A DNA stretch of 64,000 nt from Rhodanobacter sp. C06 (GTDB lineage Bacteria > Pseudomonadota > Gammaproteobacteria > Xanthomonadales > Rhodanobacteraceae): positions 1 through 64,000 of the forward strand of contig NZ_MUNP01000077.1 in the NCBI RefSeq assembly GCF_002001105.1. The letters are read 5' to 3'. Position numbers and translations under genes: made by a program. Every line of letters starts with the position of its first letter. Position 1 is the first letter of the stretch. Below the pieces are notes generated by a model. That model did no database searches, was not told the origin of the DNA, and worked only from the letters and a program-made list of their open reading frames with translations. Below, piece after piece: positions 7,151-15,829 of the stretch.

Positions 7151-9298
7151 ATGATCCATTCCCTGAAACCGCCTATCGTGCGCCGGTTGCTGTTGCTCGC
7201 CCTGCTCATTACTGCCGCCGTCTATTGGTCCGGCCTCTCCGGCAGCTGGCTGTTCGACGACTACCCCAACATCGTGGATAACCCCGGCGTGCAGCCGCAT
7301 GCGGCCAGCGTGCCCGCACTGGTGCGCGCCGCGCTGTCCTCGCCGGCCAGCGAGTTCAAGCGGCCACTGGCTTCGCTGAGTTTCGCCGCGAACTACCTGG
7401 TGAGCGGCTTGAATCCCTGGAGCTGGAAGCTGTTCAACCTTGCAGTGCACCTGTTGAACGGCACGCTCGTGTTCTTGCTCGCAAGAATGTTGCTGCTGGC
7501 CGTACCCCACTCCAGCCCTCCCCTGCATACAGGGGAGGGGGATTGGCGACGCGCAGGCATCCTCGCGGCACTGATCGCGGCAGGCTGGATGCTGTTGCCG
7601 ATCAACCTCACCGCCGTGCTGTATGTAGTGCAGCGCGAGGAAAGCATGGCGAACCTGTTCGTGCTGCTGGGGCTGATTGGGTATGTCGCCGGGCGTCAGC
7701 GCATGCTGTGGTGTAGGAGCGCACCCTGTGCGCGAATGCTTTTGGAAAGCGCGCCGCCTCAAGACAGCTCGCAACGCCAATTCGCGCACAGGGCGCGCTC
7801 CTACACAGAAGGCGTGTGGGGTGGCTTCTGGCTCTGCGCCGTCAGCCTCGTCATTTCCACCGTCATCGGCCTGCTGGCCAAGGAAACTGCGGCGATGCTG
7901 CCGCTGTATGCGTTCCTGGTCGAATGGATCCTGTTTCGCTTCAAGCGCGTATCGCTATCCGTAGGAGCGGGCCCTGGACGTGATAATGCTCCGGATGAGG
8001 CGGTGGTCGCGCACAGGGTGCGCTCCTACCGGGAATGGGACGGGCGGATCGCGGGCTTGTTCGTGGTGGTGTTGGCACTGCCGCTGCTGGCGGGATTGAT
8101 CTGGCTGTTGCCCGGAGTGCTGAATACCGCCAATTGGGCCACGCGCGATTTCACTCTGGGCGAGCGCCTGCTTAGCGAAGCGCGCGTGGTCTGCGATTAC
8201 ATCGGGTGGACGCTGCTGCCCACGCCACAGGTACTGTCCTTCTATCACGACCAGTTCCGCATCTCGACTGGCTTGCTGTCGCCATGGACAACGCTGACCA
8301 GCCTGCTTGGAATCACCGCGCTGTTCGTTCTGGTGTTCCGGTTGCGTCGCCGCCAGCCGTTGGTGGCACTGGGGATCGCCTTGTACCTGGGCTGCCACGT
8401 GATGACCGGCACCATCATCCCGCTGGAACTGGTTTACGAGCACCGCAACTACTTCGCCAGCTTCGGCGTGCTGCTGGCCGTGGTGCCATGGCTGGCGGCC
8501 GTCTCGCCGGGTGCCGTGCAGCCCGCCGTGCACCGACATCGCTGGCGGCTACCCCGGCGCGTGCTGCTGGCCTGCCTGCTGCTGTGGTGGGCCGGATTGA
8601 CCACGGCTACCGCCTACGCCTGGGGCGACCCGCTGCGGCTGGCTCAAGACTTGGCCGCGCGCGCACCCGACTCGCCCCGCGCCCAGTACGAACTGGGTCG
8701 CATCTACATCATCTACTCACACTACGATCCAGCTTCGCCGTATACGCGGCTGGCCTACGCACCACTGGAAAAAGCGGCGAGCTTCCCAGAGTCCTCGATC
8801 CTGCCGCAGCAGGCACTGATCTTCATGAACTCGCGTATGGGCCTACCGCTCAAGCCGCAGTGGTGGGACAGCATGATCGCCAAGCTGAAGGCGCGAAAGC
8901 CCGGCGTGCAGGACGAAAGCTCGCTCGCCGCGCTGGCGCAATGCGCCAGGGACCGCGCGTGCGCGCTGCCCACCGCACGCATGGTGCAGGCATTCGAGGC
9001 CGCGCTGGATCACCACACTCCCAGCGCACGGTTGCAGGCCACGTACGGCGACTATGCGTGGAACGTGCTGGACAACCACGCCTTGGGCCTGCGCATGATC
9101 GAGGGCGCCGTAAAAGACGCACCGAGCGAACCGGCCTACCGCATCACACTGGTCCGCATGCTGGCCGCCTTGGATCGCTACAATGAAGCACGCAAGGCCT
9201 TGCAACAACTTCGCCCGCTGAATATCGGTGGCCGATTGAACGGAAGCATCCGCGAGCTACACATACTTCTCAATGGCGATCTAAAGTTTGGGTCATAG
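7151..9298 (+). CDS. GT-C type polytopic membrane glycosyltransferase, paralogue 2, carrying in-frame palindromic repeats
   Basis: 715 aa; ATG at 7151 aligns with the paralogue start (AAVYWSGLSGSWLFDDYPNI, D36 and D37 again). Conserved blocks shared with paralogue 1 include WMLLPIN(L)xAVLYVVQR, GLLAKETAAMLPLYAFL, VPLELVYE-like LELVYEHRNYFAS, and the TPR-like tail APSEPAYRITLVRMLAAL. Between these blocks three palindromic repeats lie in frame: 7505-7541 (class A), 7713-7804 and 7961-8029 (class B), encoding low-complexity loops such as SSPPLHTGEGDW and VVAHRVRSYRE. All three fall in predicted loops between membrane segments, and the frame survives. No clear ribosome binding site precedes the ATG. 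Role presumed as for paralogue 1. Confidence 0.7.
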   Translation: MIHSLKPPIVRRLLLLALLITAAVYWSGLSGSWLFDDYPNIVDNPGVQPHAASVPALVRAALSSPASEFKRPLASLSFAANYLVSGLNPWSWKLFNLAVHLLNGTLVFLLARMLLLAVPHSSPPLHTGEGDWRRAGILAALIAAGWMLLPINLTAVLYVVQREESMANLFVLLGLIGYVAGRQRMLWCRSAPCARMLLESAPPQDSSQRQFAHRARSYTEGVWGGFWLCAVSLVISTVIGLLAKETAAMLPLYAFLVEWILFRFKRVSLSVGAGPGRDNAPDEAVVAHRVRSYREWDGRIAGLFVVVLALPLLAGLIWLLPGVLNTANWATRDFTLGERLLSEARVVCDYIGWTLLPTPQVLSFYHDQFRISTGLLSPWTTLTSLLGITALFVLVFRLRRRQPLVALGIALYLGCHVMTGTIIPLELVYEHRNYFASFGVLLAVVPWLAAVSPGAVQPAVHRHRWRLPRRVLLACLLLWWAGLTTATAYAWGDPLRLAQDLAARAPDSPRAQYELGRIYIIYSHYDPASPYTRLAYAPLEKAASFPESSILPQQALIFMNSRMGLPLKPQWWDSMIAKLKARKPGVQDESSLAALAQCARDRACALPTARMVQAFEAALDHHTPSARLQATYGDYAWNVLDNHALGLRMIEGAVKDAPSEPAYRITLVRMLAALDRYNEARKALQQLRPLNIGGRLNGSIRELHILLNGDLKFGS
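7505..7541. repeat. Class A palindromic repeat inside the GT-C paralogue 2 reading frame
   Basis: Arm CCCCACTCCAGC then hairpin CCTCCCCTGCATACAGGGGAGG. It is translated in frame as HSSPPLHTGEG, and is absent as such from paralogue 1. Confidence 0.8.
7713..7804. repeat. Class B (GTAGGAGCG) repeat inside the GT-C paralogue 2 reading frame
   Basis: Starts GTAGGAGCGCACCCTGTGCG and ends with the inverted counterpart (CGCACAGGGCGCGCTCCTAC). The same element is intergenic at 22228-22306 and 47497-47574. Confidence 0.85.
7961..8029. repeat. Second class B repeat inside the GT-C paralogue 2 reading frame
   Basis: Begins GTAGGAGCGGGCCCTGGACG and ends CGCACAGGGTGCGCTCCTAC. At 69 bp it is a multiple of three and adds 23 codons without a stop. 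Confidence 0.85.
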
Positions 9299-9390
9299 CG
9301 ATCTTAAAGAGCCCCTGCACATAGTTGCATGCCTACGGGTTAGGCCCATCTGCCCACCCCGTCATACCAAAGCCACTACCGACATCAGCC

Positions 9391-10575
9391 ATGCCGATCA
9401 AGGTCATCCGCGACAAATTCGACCTCGCCATCAACGGCGCGCCACCCGCATTTGCCGAACCGTTGCATGTCGGCCGCCCCAACTTGGGCAACCACGAGGC
9501 ATTTTTGCAGCGGGCCGCCCAAGTCCTGGATAGTAAGTGGCTGACCAACAACGGTCCAATTGTGCAGGAGCTCGAGCGACGCATCGCCGACCATCTGGGC
9601 GTCAAGCACTGCATTGCCATGTGCAACGGCACTGTTGCTCTGGAAATCGCCATTCGTGCCCTGGGACTAACGGGCGAAGTCATCGTCCCGTCGTGGACTT
9701 TTATTGCCACGGCCCATGCCTTGCACTGGCAGGGCATCACGCCAGTCTTCGCCGATATCGACCCTGCGACACACAATCTCGATCCTGACGCCGTGCGCCG
9801 CATGATCACCCCTCGCACTAGCGGCATCATCGGCGTACACCTGTGGGGACGGCCCGCGCCCATCGACGCACTGCAGGCCGTCGCAGACGAGCACGGCCTG
9901 AAGCTGATGTTCGATGCCGCGCATGCTTTCGGTTGCACATATCGAGGCCAGACCATCGGTCGCTTCGGCGCCTGCGAGGTGCTGAGCTTTCACGCGACCA
10001 AGGTGTTCAACACCTTCGAAGGTGGCGCCGCGGTCACCGACGACGACGATCTGGCCGAGACCATGCGTCTGATGCGTAACTTCGGCTTCGTCGGCTACGA
10101 CAACGTGATCCACCCAGGCACCAAAGGCAAGATGCCCGAGATCAACGCGGCGATGGGACTGGTCAACCTCGACGCCTTGCCCGGTTTCGTCGAAGCCAAT
10201 CGCCACAATTACGAAACCTACGCCGCCGCCCTGGCCGGCATCGACGGCCTCCGGCTGCTCGACTATGACCCCGCCACCAACCCGAATTACCAGTACGTGG
10301 TCGTGGAAGTCGATTCGGGGCGCGACGGCAAGCGCCGCGACGATCTCGTCGCCGCATTGCATGCGGAAAACGTGCTTGTACGAAAATACTTCTGGCCGGG
10401 TTGCCACGGCATGCTGCCCTACCGGGAACTGTTTCCCCATGCAGGCCTGCTGCTCGAACACAGTGTGGCGATAGCCAATCGGGTCGCGATACTTCCGACC
10501 GGCGTGTCGCTGGGCACCGACGACATCGAGACCATTGCGGCGGTTTGCAGAGCCTGCATGAGCGACGGCGCATGA
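9391..10575 (+). CDS. DegT/DnrJ/EryC1/StrS family PLP-dependent sugar aminotransferase
   Basis: 394 aa; start at ATG 9391 (MPIKVIRDKF). It has the fold-type I DegT features: SKWLTNNGPIVQELE near the N-terminus, MCNGTVALEIAI, VIVPSWTFIATAHA, the cofactor Asp in LMFDAAHAFG, and the Schiff-base lysine K204 in SFHATKVFNTFEGGA. These enzymes transfer an amino group to nucleotide-linked 4-keto or 3-keto sugars, giving aminodideoxysugars for glycans. Sitting just after the two GT-C genes, it likely makes the amino sugar of a pilin or surface glycan. Its stop overlaps the start of the wbqC remnant by ATGA, so the two were once an operon. Confidence 0.9.
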   Translation: MPIKVIRDKFDLAINGAPPAFAEPLHVGRPNLGNHEAFLQRAAQVLDSKWLTNNGPIVQELERRIADHLGVKHCIAMCNGTVALEIAIRALGLTGEVIVPSWTFIATAHALHWQGITPVFADIDPATHNLDPDAVRRMITPRTSGIIGVHLWGRPAPIDALQAVADEHGLKLMFDAAHAFGCTYRGQTIGRFGACEVLSFHATKVFNTFEGGAAVTDDDDLAETMRLMRNFGFVGYDNVIHPGTKGKMPEINAAMGLVNLDALPGFVEANRHNYETYAAALAGIDGLRLLDYDPATNPNYQYVVVEVDSGRDGKRRDDLVAALHAENVLVRKYFWPGCHGMLPYRELFPHAGLLLEHSVAIANRVAILPTGVSLGTDDIETIAAVCRACMSDGA

Positions 10576-10730
10576 TCGCGGCGGTGATGCAGCCGTACCC
10601 CCTACATCGGCTACTTTCAGCTTATGCAGGCCGTAGATACCTTCGTGTTCTTCGACTACGTGCAGTACATCAACCATGGCCGGGTCAATCGCAACCGTAT
10701 CCGCCGAATACCAAAATACGCACCTGTCGT
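10572..10730 (+). pseudogene. WbqC family protein, frameshifted and truncated
   Basis: The frame opening at 10572 reads MIAAVMQPYP, then shifts by +1 at about 10600 and continues as YIGYFQLMQAVDTFVFFDY, VQYINHGRVNRNRI, the WbqC family N-terminus. The family usually reads QPYLFPYIGYFQL; here LF is missing and the frame is off, consistent with a 5-bp deletion between TAC and CCCTAC. After about 10715 similarity ends and the rest (WbqC is usually over 200 aa) is absent. WbqC proteins occur in O-antigen/aminosugar clusters next to DegT genes. Non-functional here. Confidence 0.75.
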
Positions 10731-10903
10731 GGCTAAACTAGCTCGCCGTTGTGTTCGGCGGGCTGCTTCTGGTGCTAGCAGCTCTTTGGAGTTTCGTGCC
10801 ACAGGTCACGGTGCCCAACTAGTCGGTTAACCGAGTGCTCACCCGCTACGTGGGCTCGCACCGGTTACCTCAAGCGTTTGGCCATCTATAGAGACTCGAT
10901 TAC

Positions 10904-11521
10904 ATGAACAATCCTTTCGATCCTGGCTATTTCTCAGACGAACAGCTCGTCGACTTCGGGTTCAAGAAAGTCGGGAAAAATGTGCGAATTGCCAGGAGCT
11001 GCACAATCATTGGACTGAACAACATTGAGCTAGGAGATAACGTTCGTATTGACGGCTACTGCTCAATCATCGCCGCCGGCAACGGCTTCACAAAGATTGG
11101 ATCGTTTGTCCACATTGCCGGCTATTGTGGACTCTATGCAGGCAGCGGCATTGTACTTGAAGACTTTTCTGGCCTGTCCGCTGGAGTGAGAATCTACACC
11201 GCCACAGACGACTACTCCGGACGAACCCTGACCAACCCCACAGTGCCGGAGAAATATCTGGGGGTAACTTCAGGTCCAGTTATACTTATGAAGCACGTGA
11301 TTGTCGGTACCGGCAGCGTGATTCTTCCAGGCGTCACAGCAAATGAAGGAGTCTCTGTTGGGGCGCTATCGTTGATCACAAAAGACCTCGATGCATGGTC
11401 AATCTACGCTGGCATGCCAGCGCGGAGACTACGAGATCGCTCCAAGGACCTGCTTTCACTCGAAAAATCCCTGCTCGCAGAGTTGGACAGTGAATTGAAC
11501 TCCGAGGTGCACGACGGTTGA
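10904..11521 (+). CDS. Left-handed beta-helix (hexapeptide repeat) acyltransferase
   Basis: 205 aa built of hexapeptide repeats ([LIV]-G-x4), for example IELGDNVRIDGYCSIIAAG, FTKIGSFVHIAGYCGLYAG and VGTGSVILPGVTANEGVSVGA, ending in the typical SIYAGMPARRLRDR cap. The family transfers acetyl groups from acetyl-CoA to sugars (O-antigen, capsule, serine, antibiotics); the neighbours favour a glycan sugar. Base composition of 10.75-11.65 kb is visibly more AT-rich than the flanks, a sign of separate origin. It lies between a wbqC scrap and an IS30-type scrap. Confidence 0.85.
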   Translation: MNNPFDPGYFSDEQLVDFGFKKVGKNVRIARSCTIIGLNNIELGDNVRIDGYCSIIAAGNGFTKIGSFVHIAGYCGLYAGSGIVLEDFSGLSAGVRIYTATDDYSGRTLTNPTVPEKYLGVTSGPVILMKHVIVGTGSVILPGVTANEGVSVGALSLITKDLDAWSIYAGMPARRLRDRSKDLLSLEKSLLAELDSELNSEVHDG

Positions 11522-11624
11522 AGGGTGCCTCGAAAACCTGTCTCGGTGTACGGAGTCCTAACCGCATTCTCGGACGCTCGTTGAGCTTGTCTTCGAAAGC
11601 CTGGAGATATTTGTCGGTGACGGC
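11520..11624 (-). pseudogene. Remnant of an IS30-type transposase C-terminus
   Basis: The minus strand translates to LQAFEDKLNERPRMRLGLRTPRQVFEAPFN, matching the end of IS30 family transposases (pattern LNxRPRKxLGxxTPxEVF). No DDE catalytic part and no terminal repeats are present. It marks past insertion at the edge of the low-GC acetyltransferase. Confidence 0.55.
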
Positions 11625-11706
11625 ACTTGAAATCCTGAAGGTAAATTCATCTTGCGAACCAATCCCGATCCACGTAAGCCAGCGCGCCCTGCCGCAACGT
11701 GAGTGC

Positions 11707-13176
11707 ATGCAATCAATAGCGGCCAAGGCCACTCACGCCACCATGTGGAGCGCGCTGGAAATCCTCGCGCGTTACGGTGTGCAGATCGCAGTCACGATCG
11801 TGCTCGCACGTTTGTTGACACCGACCGACTTCGGCCTGATCGCCATGCTGATCGTGTTCACCAGTGTCGGCGTGTTGCTGGTCGATTCCGGCTTCGGCAC
11901 CGCACTGATCCAGCGGCAGGGCATCACAGCCGACGACGAGACCACTGTGTTCGCCTACAGCATGACGATCGGTGCTGCGGCGGGATTCGCGCTCTGGTTC
12001 GCTGCGCCACACATCGCCGCGTTCTACCACCAGCCGCAGCTGGTCCCTTTGACCCGACTCGTCGCCTGGGTGCTGCCGCTGGGTGCGCTGGCGGCTGTGC
12101 CCGATGCCCTGCTCACCAAGCGCCTAGACTTCGCTGCGCGTGCGCACGCCGAAATCGTCGCATCGGGCATTTCCGGCTTTGTCGCCGTTGCGTTGGCGCT
12201 GAATGGGTTCGGTGTCTGGAGCATCGCATGGCAGTCCGTCATCGCAATCGGCTTGCGGGCGACCCTACTGTGGCTGTACGCCCGCTGGAAACCCGTCGGG
12301 CGTGTCAATCACGCCTCGTTCCGTCGCCTGTTCGGATTTGGCGGCTTCATGCTACTGGCCCAGTTGCTCGACACGGTATACGTACGCGCACAAGCGCTAC
12401 TGCTCGGCCGGCTATTCGACGCCGCGACACTTGGCTACTACACGCTGGCGCAGAACGCGCAGCAGGCGCCGGTCGGCTTCGTCGGAACGGTGCTCAGCCG
12501 CGTTGGCTTGCCGGTGTTCTCGGAGCTCTCGGGCGAGCCCGTGAGGCTTCGCCAGGCCCTGCGCCTGTCGTTGCGCGTCTCGCTGTTCCTGTTCCTGCCC
12601 TGCATGATCGGTCTGGCGCTGGCGGCAAAACCGCTGATTGCACTCGTCTACGGCGCACGTTGGCTTTCGGCGGCACCGGTGCTGACCCTCCTCGCACTGG
12701 CCGCGGCGCCATGGCCTTTGCACGTGTTGAACCTTGCCGCCCTCACCGCCTGCGGCAGATCCGACCTGTTGCTGCGACTCGAACTGTTCAAGAAGCCGGT
12801 GTCGATCGCGCTCGTACTGGTGGCCGCGCCGTTCGGTCCTATCGCCGTGGCGGCAGCCGTACTGCTGGGCAGCATGCTCAGCATCGCCGTCAATACGTAC
12901 TACTCGCAGCGCATGCTCAGCTACGGTGTGCTGGAGCAGATCGTCGACCAGAAGCATACCTTGCTGCTGTGCCTCGCCAGCGCGGTGGCCGGATGGGGCA
13001 TCCTGCATTGGAGCGCGCCTACCATCGTCGCGACGCTTACAAGCATACTGGCGGCAGCCGTGGTCTACCTTGGCGGCGCGGCCATATTCCGCAACCCTGC
13101 GGCTACGGAGCTCACGCACCTGTCTCGATCCGCGCTGGCGTCGCGCTTGCCTGGCAACAAAGACACGCAGCCATGA
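11707..13176 (+). CDS. Wzx-type polysaccharide/lipid-linked oligosaccharide flippase (PST family)
   Basis: 489 aa; start at ATG 11707 (MQSIAAKATHATMWSALEILARYG), because upstream codons run through the IS30 scrap. About 12-14 hydrophobic helices span the protein; ARLLTPTDFGLIAMLIVF and GTALIQRQGIT are typical of the WzxC/RfbX-like (MOP superfamily) exporters. It should flip undecaprenyl-linked glycan units across the inner membrane. Its stop overlaps the next gene start (ATGA at 13173-13176), so they are co-translated. Confidence 0.9.
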   Translation: MQSIAAKATHATMWSALEILARYGVQIAVTIVLARLLTPTDFGLIAMLIVFTSVGVLLVDSGFGTALIQRQGITADDETTVFAYSMTIGAAAGFALWFAAPHIAAFYHQPQLVPLTRLVAWVLPLGALAAVPDALLTKRLDFAARAHAEIVASGISGFVAVALALNGFGVWSIAWQSVIAIGLRATLLWLYARWKPVGRVNHASFRRLFGFGGFMLLAQLLDTVYVRAQALLLGRLFDAATLGYYTLAQNAQQAPVGFVGTVLSRVGLPVFSELSGEPVRLRQALRLSLRVSLFLFLPCMIGLALAAKPLIALVYGARWLSAAPVLTLLALAAAPWPLHVLNLAALTACGRSDLLLRLELFKKPVSIALVLVAAPFGPIAVAAAVLLGSMLSIAVNTYYSQRMLSYGVLEQIVDQKHTLLLCLASAVAGWGILHWSAPTIVATLTSILAAAVVYLGGAAIFRNPAATELTHLSRSALASRLPGNKDTQP

Positions 13177-14180
13177 CATCCGACGTACCCGCCCCCCCTG
13201 ACCGACGCGAGACAGGCCGCAGCATGCCGCCCTCATCCGTATCCGTTTGCATCGCTACGTGCAACCAGCGCGCATACATCCGGCAGTGCTTGGACAGCGT
13301 CCTGCAACAACGGACCGACCGGCTGCTCGAAATCTTGGTCGGCGACGATTGCTCCGACGACGGCACCAGCGAAATCATTGCCGAATACGCCGCCGCAAAT
13401 CCGCAGCGGGTGGTGCACTTGCGTCGGCCACAACGACTAGGCGCAAGCGCGAATATTCAAGACCTGCTGCGACGCGCAAGTGGATGCTATCTGGCACACC
13501 TCGACGGTGACGATTACTGGCTGCCTGGCAAGTTGGAGCACCAGATCGAGTTCTTGGACACCCACTCGGAATGCCCGGCAATTTACGCCAACGCCGTAGC
13601 CATCCGTGAAGACGGTGAGCGCATCGGCGTATTCAACGACGCGGGTGACGGCCACCACAGCTTGGCGTCCCTGTATCGCCGCGGCAATTTCCTCAACACA
13701 AGCTCCATGCTCTACCGGGCCATGTTCAAAGAAGAGTTGCTTTCGATCGACCGCCCCTTCATCGACTATCGCATGCACCTGTTGCTTGCCAGGCATGGCT
13801 CGCTGGCACATCTAGGGAGGCCACTTGTGGCCTACCGATTGAACTCGGTCGGATCCATGACGACAACCTCAAGCGATCTGGTACGCGAGTTGTACTGGGA
13901 AGCAATGAACAGCGTACCTGCCGGCATGCTTGGCGCCGCCGACCAGGCATCTGGCTTGGCAGATTTCCTTCGACGAGTATTCGGGACGGCACGTCGCCAA
14001 GGACGCTGGAATCTACTCCGTGTTTGGGCGCCACGGGTATTCACCGCATCACCCTATGGCCGCTTGCGTACCTGCCTGCTGGCAGTCGGATCGCTCCTCC
14101 GCATCATCTACGCCGAGGCGATTCACCGACTACGCATGATCTGGCGCGGTGACAAGGGCCGGGTGTTGTATCACCGCTGA
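13173..14180 (+). CDS. Glycosyltransferase family 2
   Basis: 335 aa. GT-A core: SVSVCIATCNQRAYIRQCLDSVL, LEILVGDDCSDDGTSEII and the DxD-like motif AHLDGDDYW; the C-terminal half is a less conserved acceptor domain ending in a helical, membrane-proximal tail (LLAVGSLLRIIYAEAI). It is cytoplasmic and adds one sugar, from a nucleotide donor, to a lipid-linked chain. The start overlaps the flippase stop by 4 bp. Confidence 0.88.
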   Translation: MTSDVPAPPDRRETGRSMPPSSVSVCIATCNQRAYIRQCLDSVLQQRTDRLLEILVGDDCSDDGTSEIIAEYAAANPQRVVHLRRPQRLGASANIQDLLRRASGCYLAHLDGDDYWLPGKLEHQIEFLDTHSECPAIYANAVAIREDGERIGVFNDAGDGHHSLASLYRRGNFLNTSSMLYRAMFKEELLSIDRPFIDYRMHLLLARHGSLAHLGRPLVAYRLNSVGSMTTTSSDLVRELYWEAMNSVPAGMLGAADQASGLADFLRRVFGTARRQGRWNLLRVWAPRVFTASPYGRLRTCLLAVGSLLRIIYAEAIHRLRMIWRGDKGRVLYHR

Positions 14181-14195
14181 CAGTATGATTCAGAC

Positions 14196-14972
14196 ATGAT
14201 CACGAAGTTGTTTCGATTTGCCCAAGGTATTGCACTCGCACTGTTGCCTGGAGGCCCCCGGCGCTGCGTACTGTGCGGTCGCAGGGCCTGGAAATTCCTG
14301 CCATATTGTGGCGGCTCCAAAAACCAGCCTCCACTGATGCGTGAGCTCCATGTGGTAGGTAGCGACTTGGATCGCTTTGCCTGTCCCCACTGTCGCGGGC
14401 ATGATCGCGAACGCCACATGCTGATGTTCCTGCAGTCGTCTGGATTGCTGGAAACAATGCGCGGCAAGGCAATTTTGCACTTCGCACCGGAGCGCAACTT
14501 GTCTCACTGGATCGCTGCGGCGGAACCATCTACCTATGTTCGTTGCGATTTGGAGCCAACATCCCCCGCTGTGCGGCGCATCGATATGATGGCCATCGAT
14601 GCAGAACCAGGGTCATTCGACTTCCTGATTGCCAACCATGTACTTGAACACGTTGCCGACGACAGGCGCGCACTGCAGGAGGTCTACCGTGTATTGAAGC
14701 CCGGAGGCCATGCAATCTTGCAAACTCCATTCGCCCGAAAGTTGCATGCTACTTGGGAGGATCAAGGTATCGCTGACGACAAGGCACGGCTGCAAGCCTA
14801 TGGGCAAGCCGACCATGTCCGGTTGTACGGAAGTGATATATTCAAGCGATTCGCTGCAAGTGGCTTGGAGCCGTTGGCGTACCTGCACTCCGAACTGCTT
14901 CCAGACACCGACGCCGACACCCATGGCATCAATCAAGACGAGCCCTTCTTTCTCTTCCGTAAGAAACTCTAG
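14196..14972 (+). CDS. Class I SAM-dependent methyltransferase
   Basis: 258 aa. N-terminal Cys pairs (CVLCGRR and FACPHCRGHDRERH) suggest a small zinc-binding segment, then a Methyltransf_11 domain: AILHFAPERNL, DFLIANHVLEHVADDRRALQEVYRVLKPGG and LQTPFA. Close to the type found in O-antigen/glycan clusters. It follows the GT2 gene by 15 bp on the same strand. Its last four bases overlap the end of the convergent GT2 gene at 14969, so the two transcription units meet tail to tail. Confidence 0.85.
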   Translation: MITKLFRFAQGIALALLPGGPRRCVLCGRRAWKFLPYCGGSKNQPPLMRELHVVGSDLDRFACPHCRGHDRERHMLMFLQSSGLLETMRGKAILHFAPERNLSHWIAAAEPSTYVRCDLEPTSPAVRRIDMMAIDAEPGSFDFLIANHVLEHVADDRRALQEVYRVLKPGGHAILQTPFARKLHATWEDQGIADDKARLQAYGQADHVRLYGSDIFKRFAASGLEPLAYLHSELLPDTDADTHGINQDEPFFLFRKKL

Positions 14973-15829
14973 GAGCTCGCATGCTCCCTCGCGATCCCAC
15001 TCCCATCACGTAACGCTCGCAGCGGCGTCAGGCTGCGGAAACGCAAACTCCGCACTAGGCCTCGTACACCCAGCAAGATGACATGCAGCACAATGATCAA
15101 CAGACGGTCAGCCCACCCGTTCGACAGCTTGCGCGCAATGAGCAACTGCGCAGCCACCACACGCGCCTCGTAGAACTGCGAACCCATGCGGCTGCTGGCC
15201 GAGCCTTCGTGATGCACGAGCAGCTTTGGCACATGCACCATCGCGCCGTTGCGTCGTGACAATCTGGCACCCAACTCAATGTCCTCCCCATACATGAAGA
15301 AGTCCTCGTCGAACAATGTCGCCCCCGACTTCGGAAGATTCACCAGCAGGCAGCATCCACTGGCATAGGGGAAGGAGCCAGGCAAACGGCGGTCCGTGAT
15401 CAGGCCAGTCAAGCGATGGTAGTAGACCGTGCCGCGTACCCAGCCGCCATGATCGATGTCAGGGTACAGGACTTCGGCATTCGGACTCGCCTCCAGCGCA
15501 TCCCGGAACACTCGGAGCGCATCCGGCAGCAGGGTTGCATCGTTGTTGATCAACAGCACTGGACTGTCCGGGAATTCAACAGCCAGCGTTTCCAGGCCCC
15601 GGTTGACGCCCGCGGCGAAGCCAAGATTCCTATTCGCCGTGACAATCCGGCATCGCCGTTCGCTACCCATCAAGCGTTCGAGTTCTGCGGCACTCGCCTC
15701 GCCATCCGCGCTGTTGTCCCAGACGAGTACGTGCGAAACCCCGTCTTCAAGCAGAGAGCGCAAGCAGTTGAAGGTCCGTGATGCATCACGGTAGTGCAAG
15801 GTCAAGCCGACGATGACACCGTTGCTCAT
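14969..15829 (-). CDS. Glycosyltransferase family 2 (rhamnosyltransferase-like)
   Basis: 286 aa. GT-A motifs: VIVGLTLHYRDASRTFNCLRSLL, VLVWDNSADGEASA, NRNLGFAAGVNRGLE, VLLINNDATLLPDAL and FFMYGEDIELGARL, as in WbbL/rhamnosyltransferase-type GT2 enzymes. A hydrophobic helix near the C-terminus (LLIIVLHVILLGVRGLV) suggests membrane association. It is the last gene of a minus-strand four-glycosyltransferase operon; its start overlaps the preceding GT4 stop by ATGA. Confidence 0.88.
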   Translation of the reverse strand: MSNGVIVGLTLHYRDASRTFNCLRSLLEDGVSHVLVWDNSADGEASAAELERLMGSERRCRIVTANRNLGFAAGVNRGLETLAVEFPDSPVLLINNDATLLPDALRVFRDALEASPNAEVLYPDIDHGGWVRGTVYYHRLTGLITDRRLPGSFPYASGCCLLVNLPKSGATLFDEDFFMYGEDIELGARLSRRNGAMVHVPKLLVHHEGSASSRMGSQFYEARVVAAQLLIARKLSNGWADRLLIIVLHVILLGVRGLVRSLRFRSLTPLRALRDGSGIAREHASS

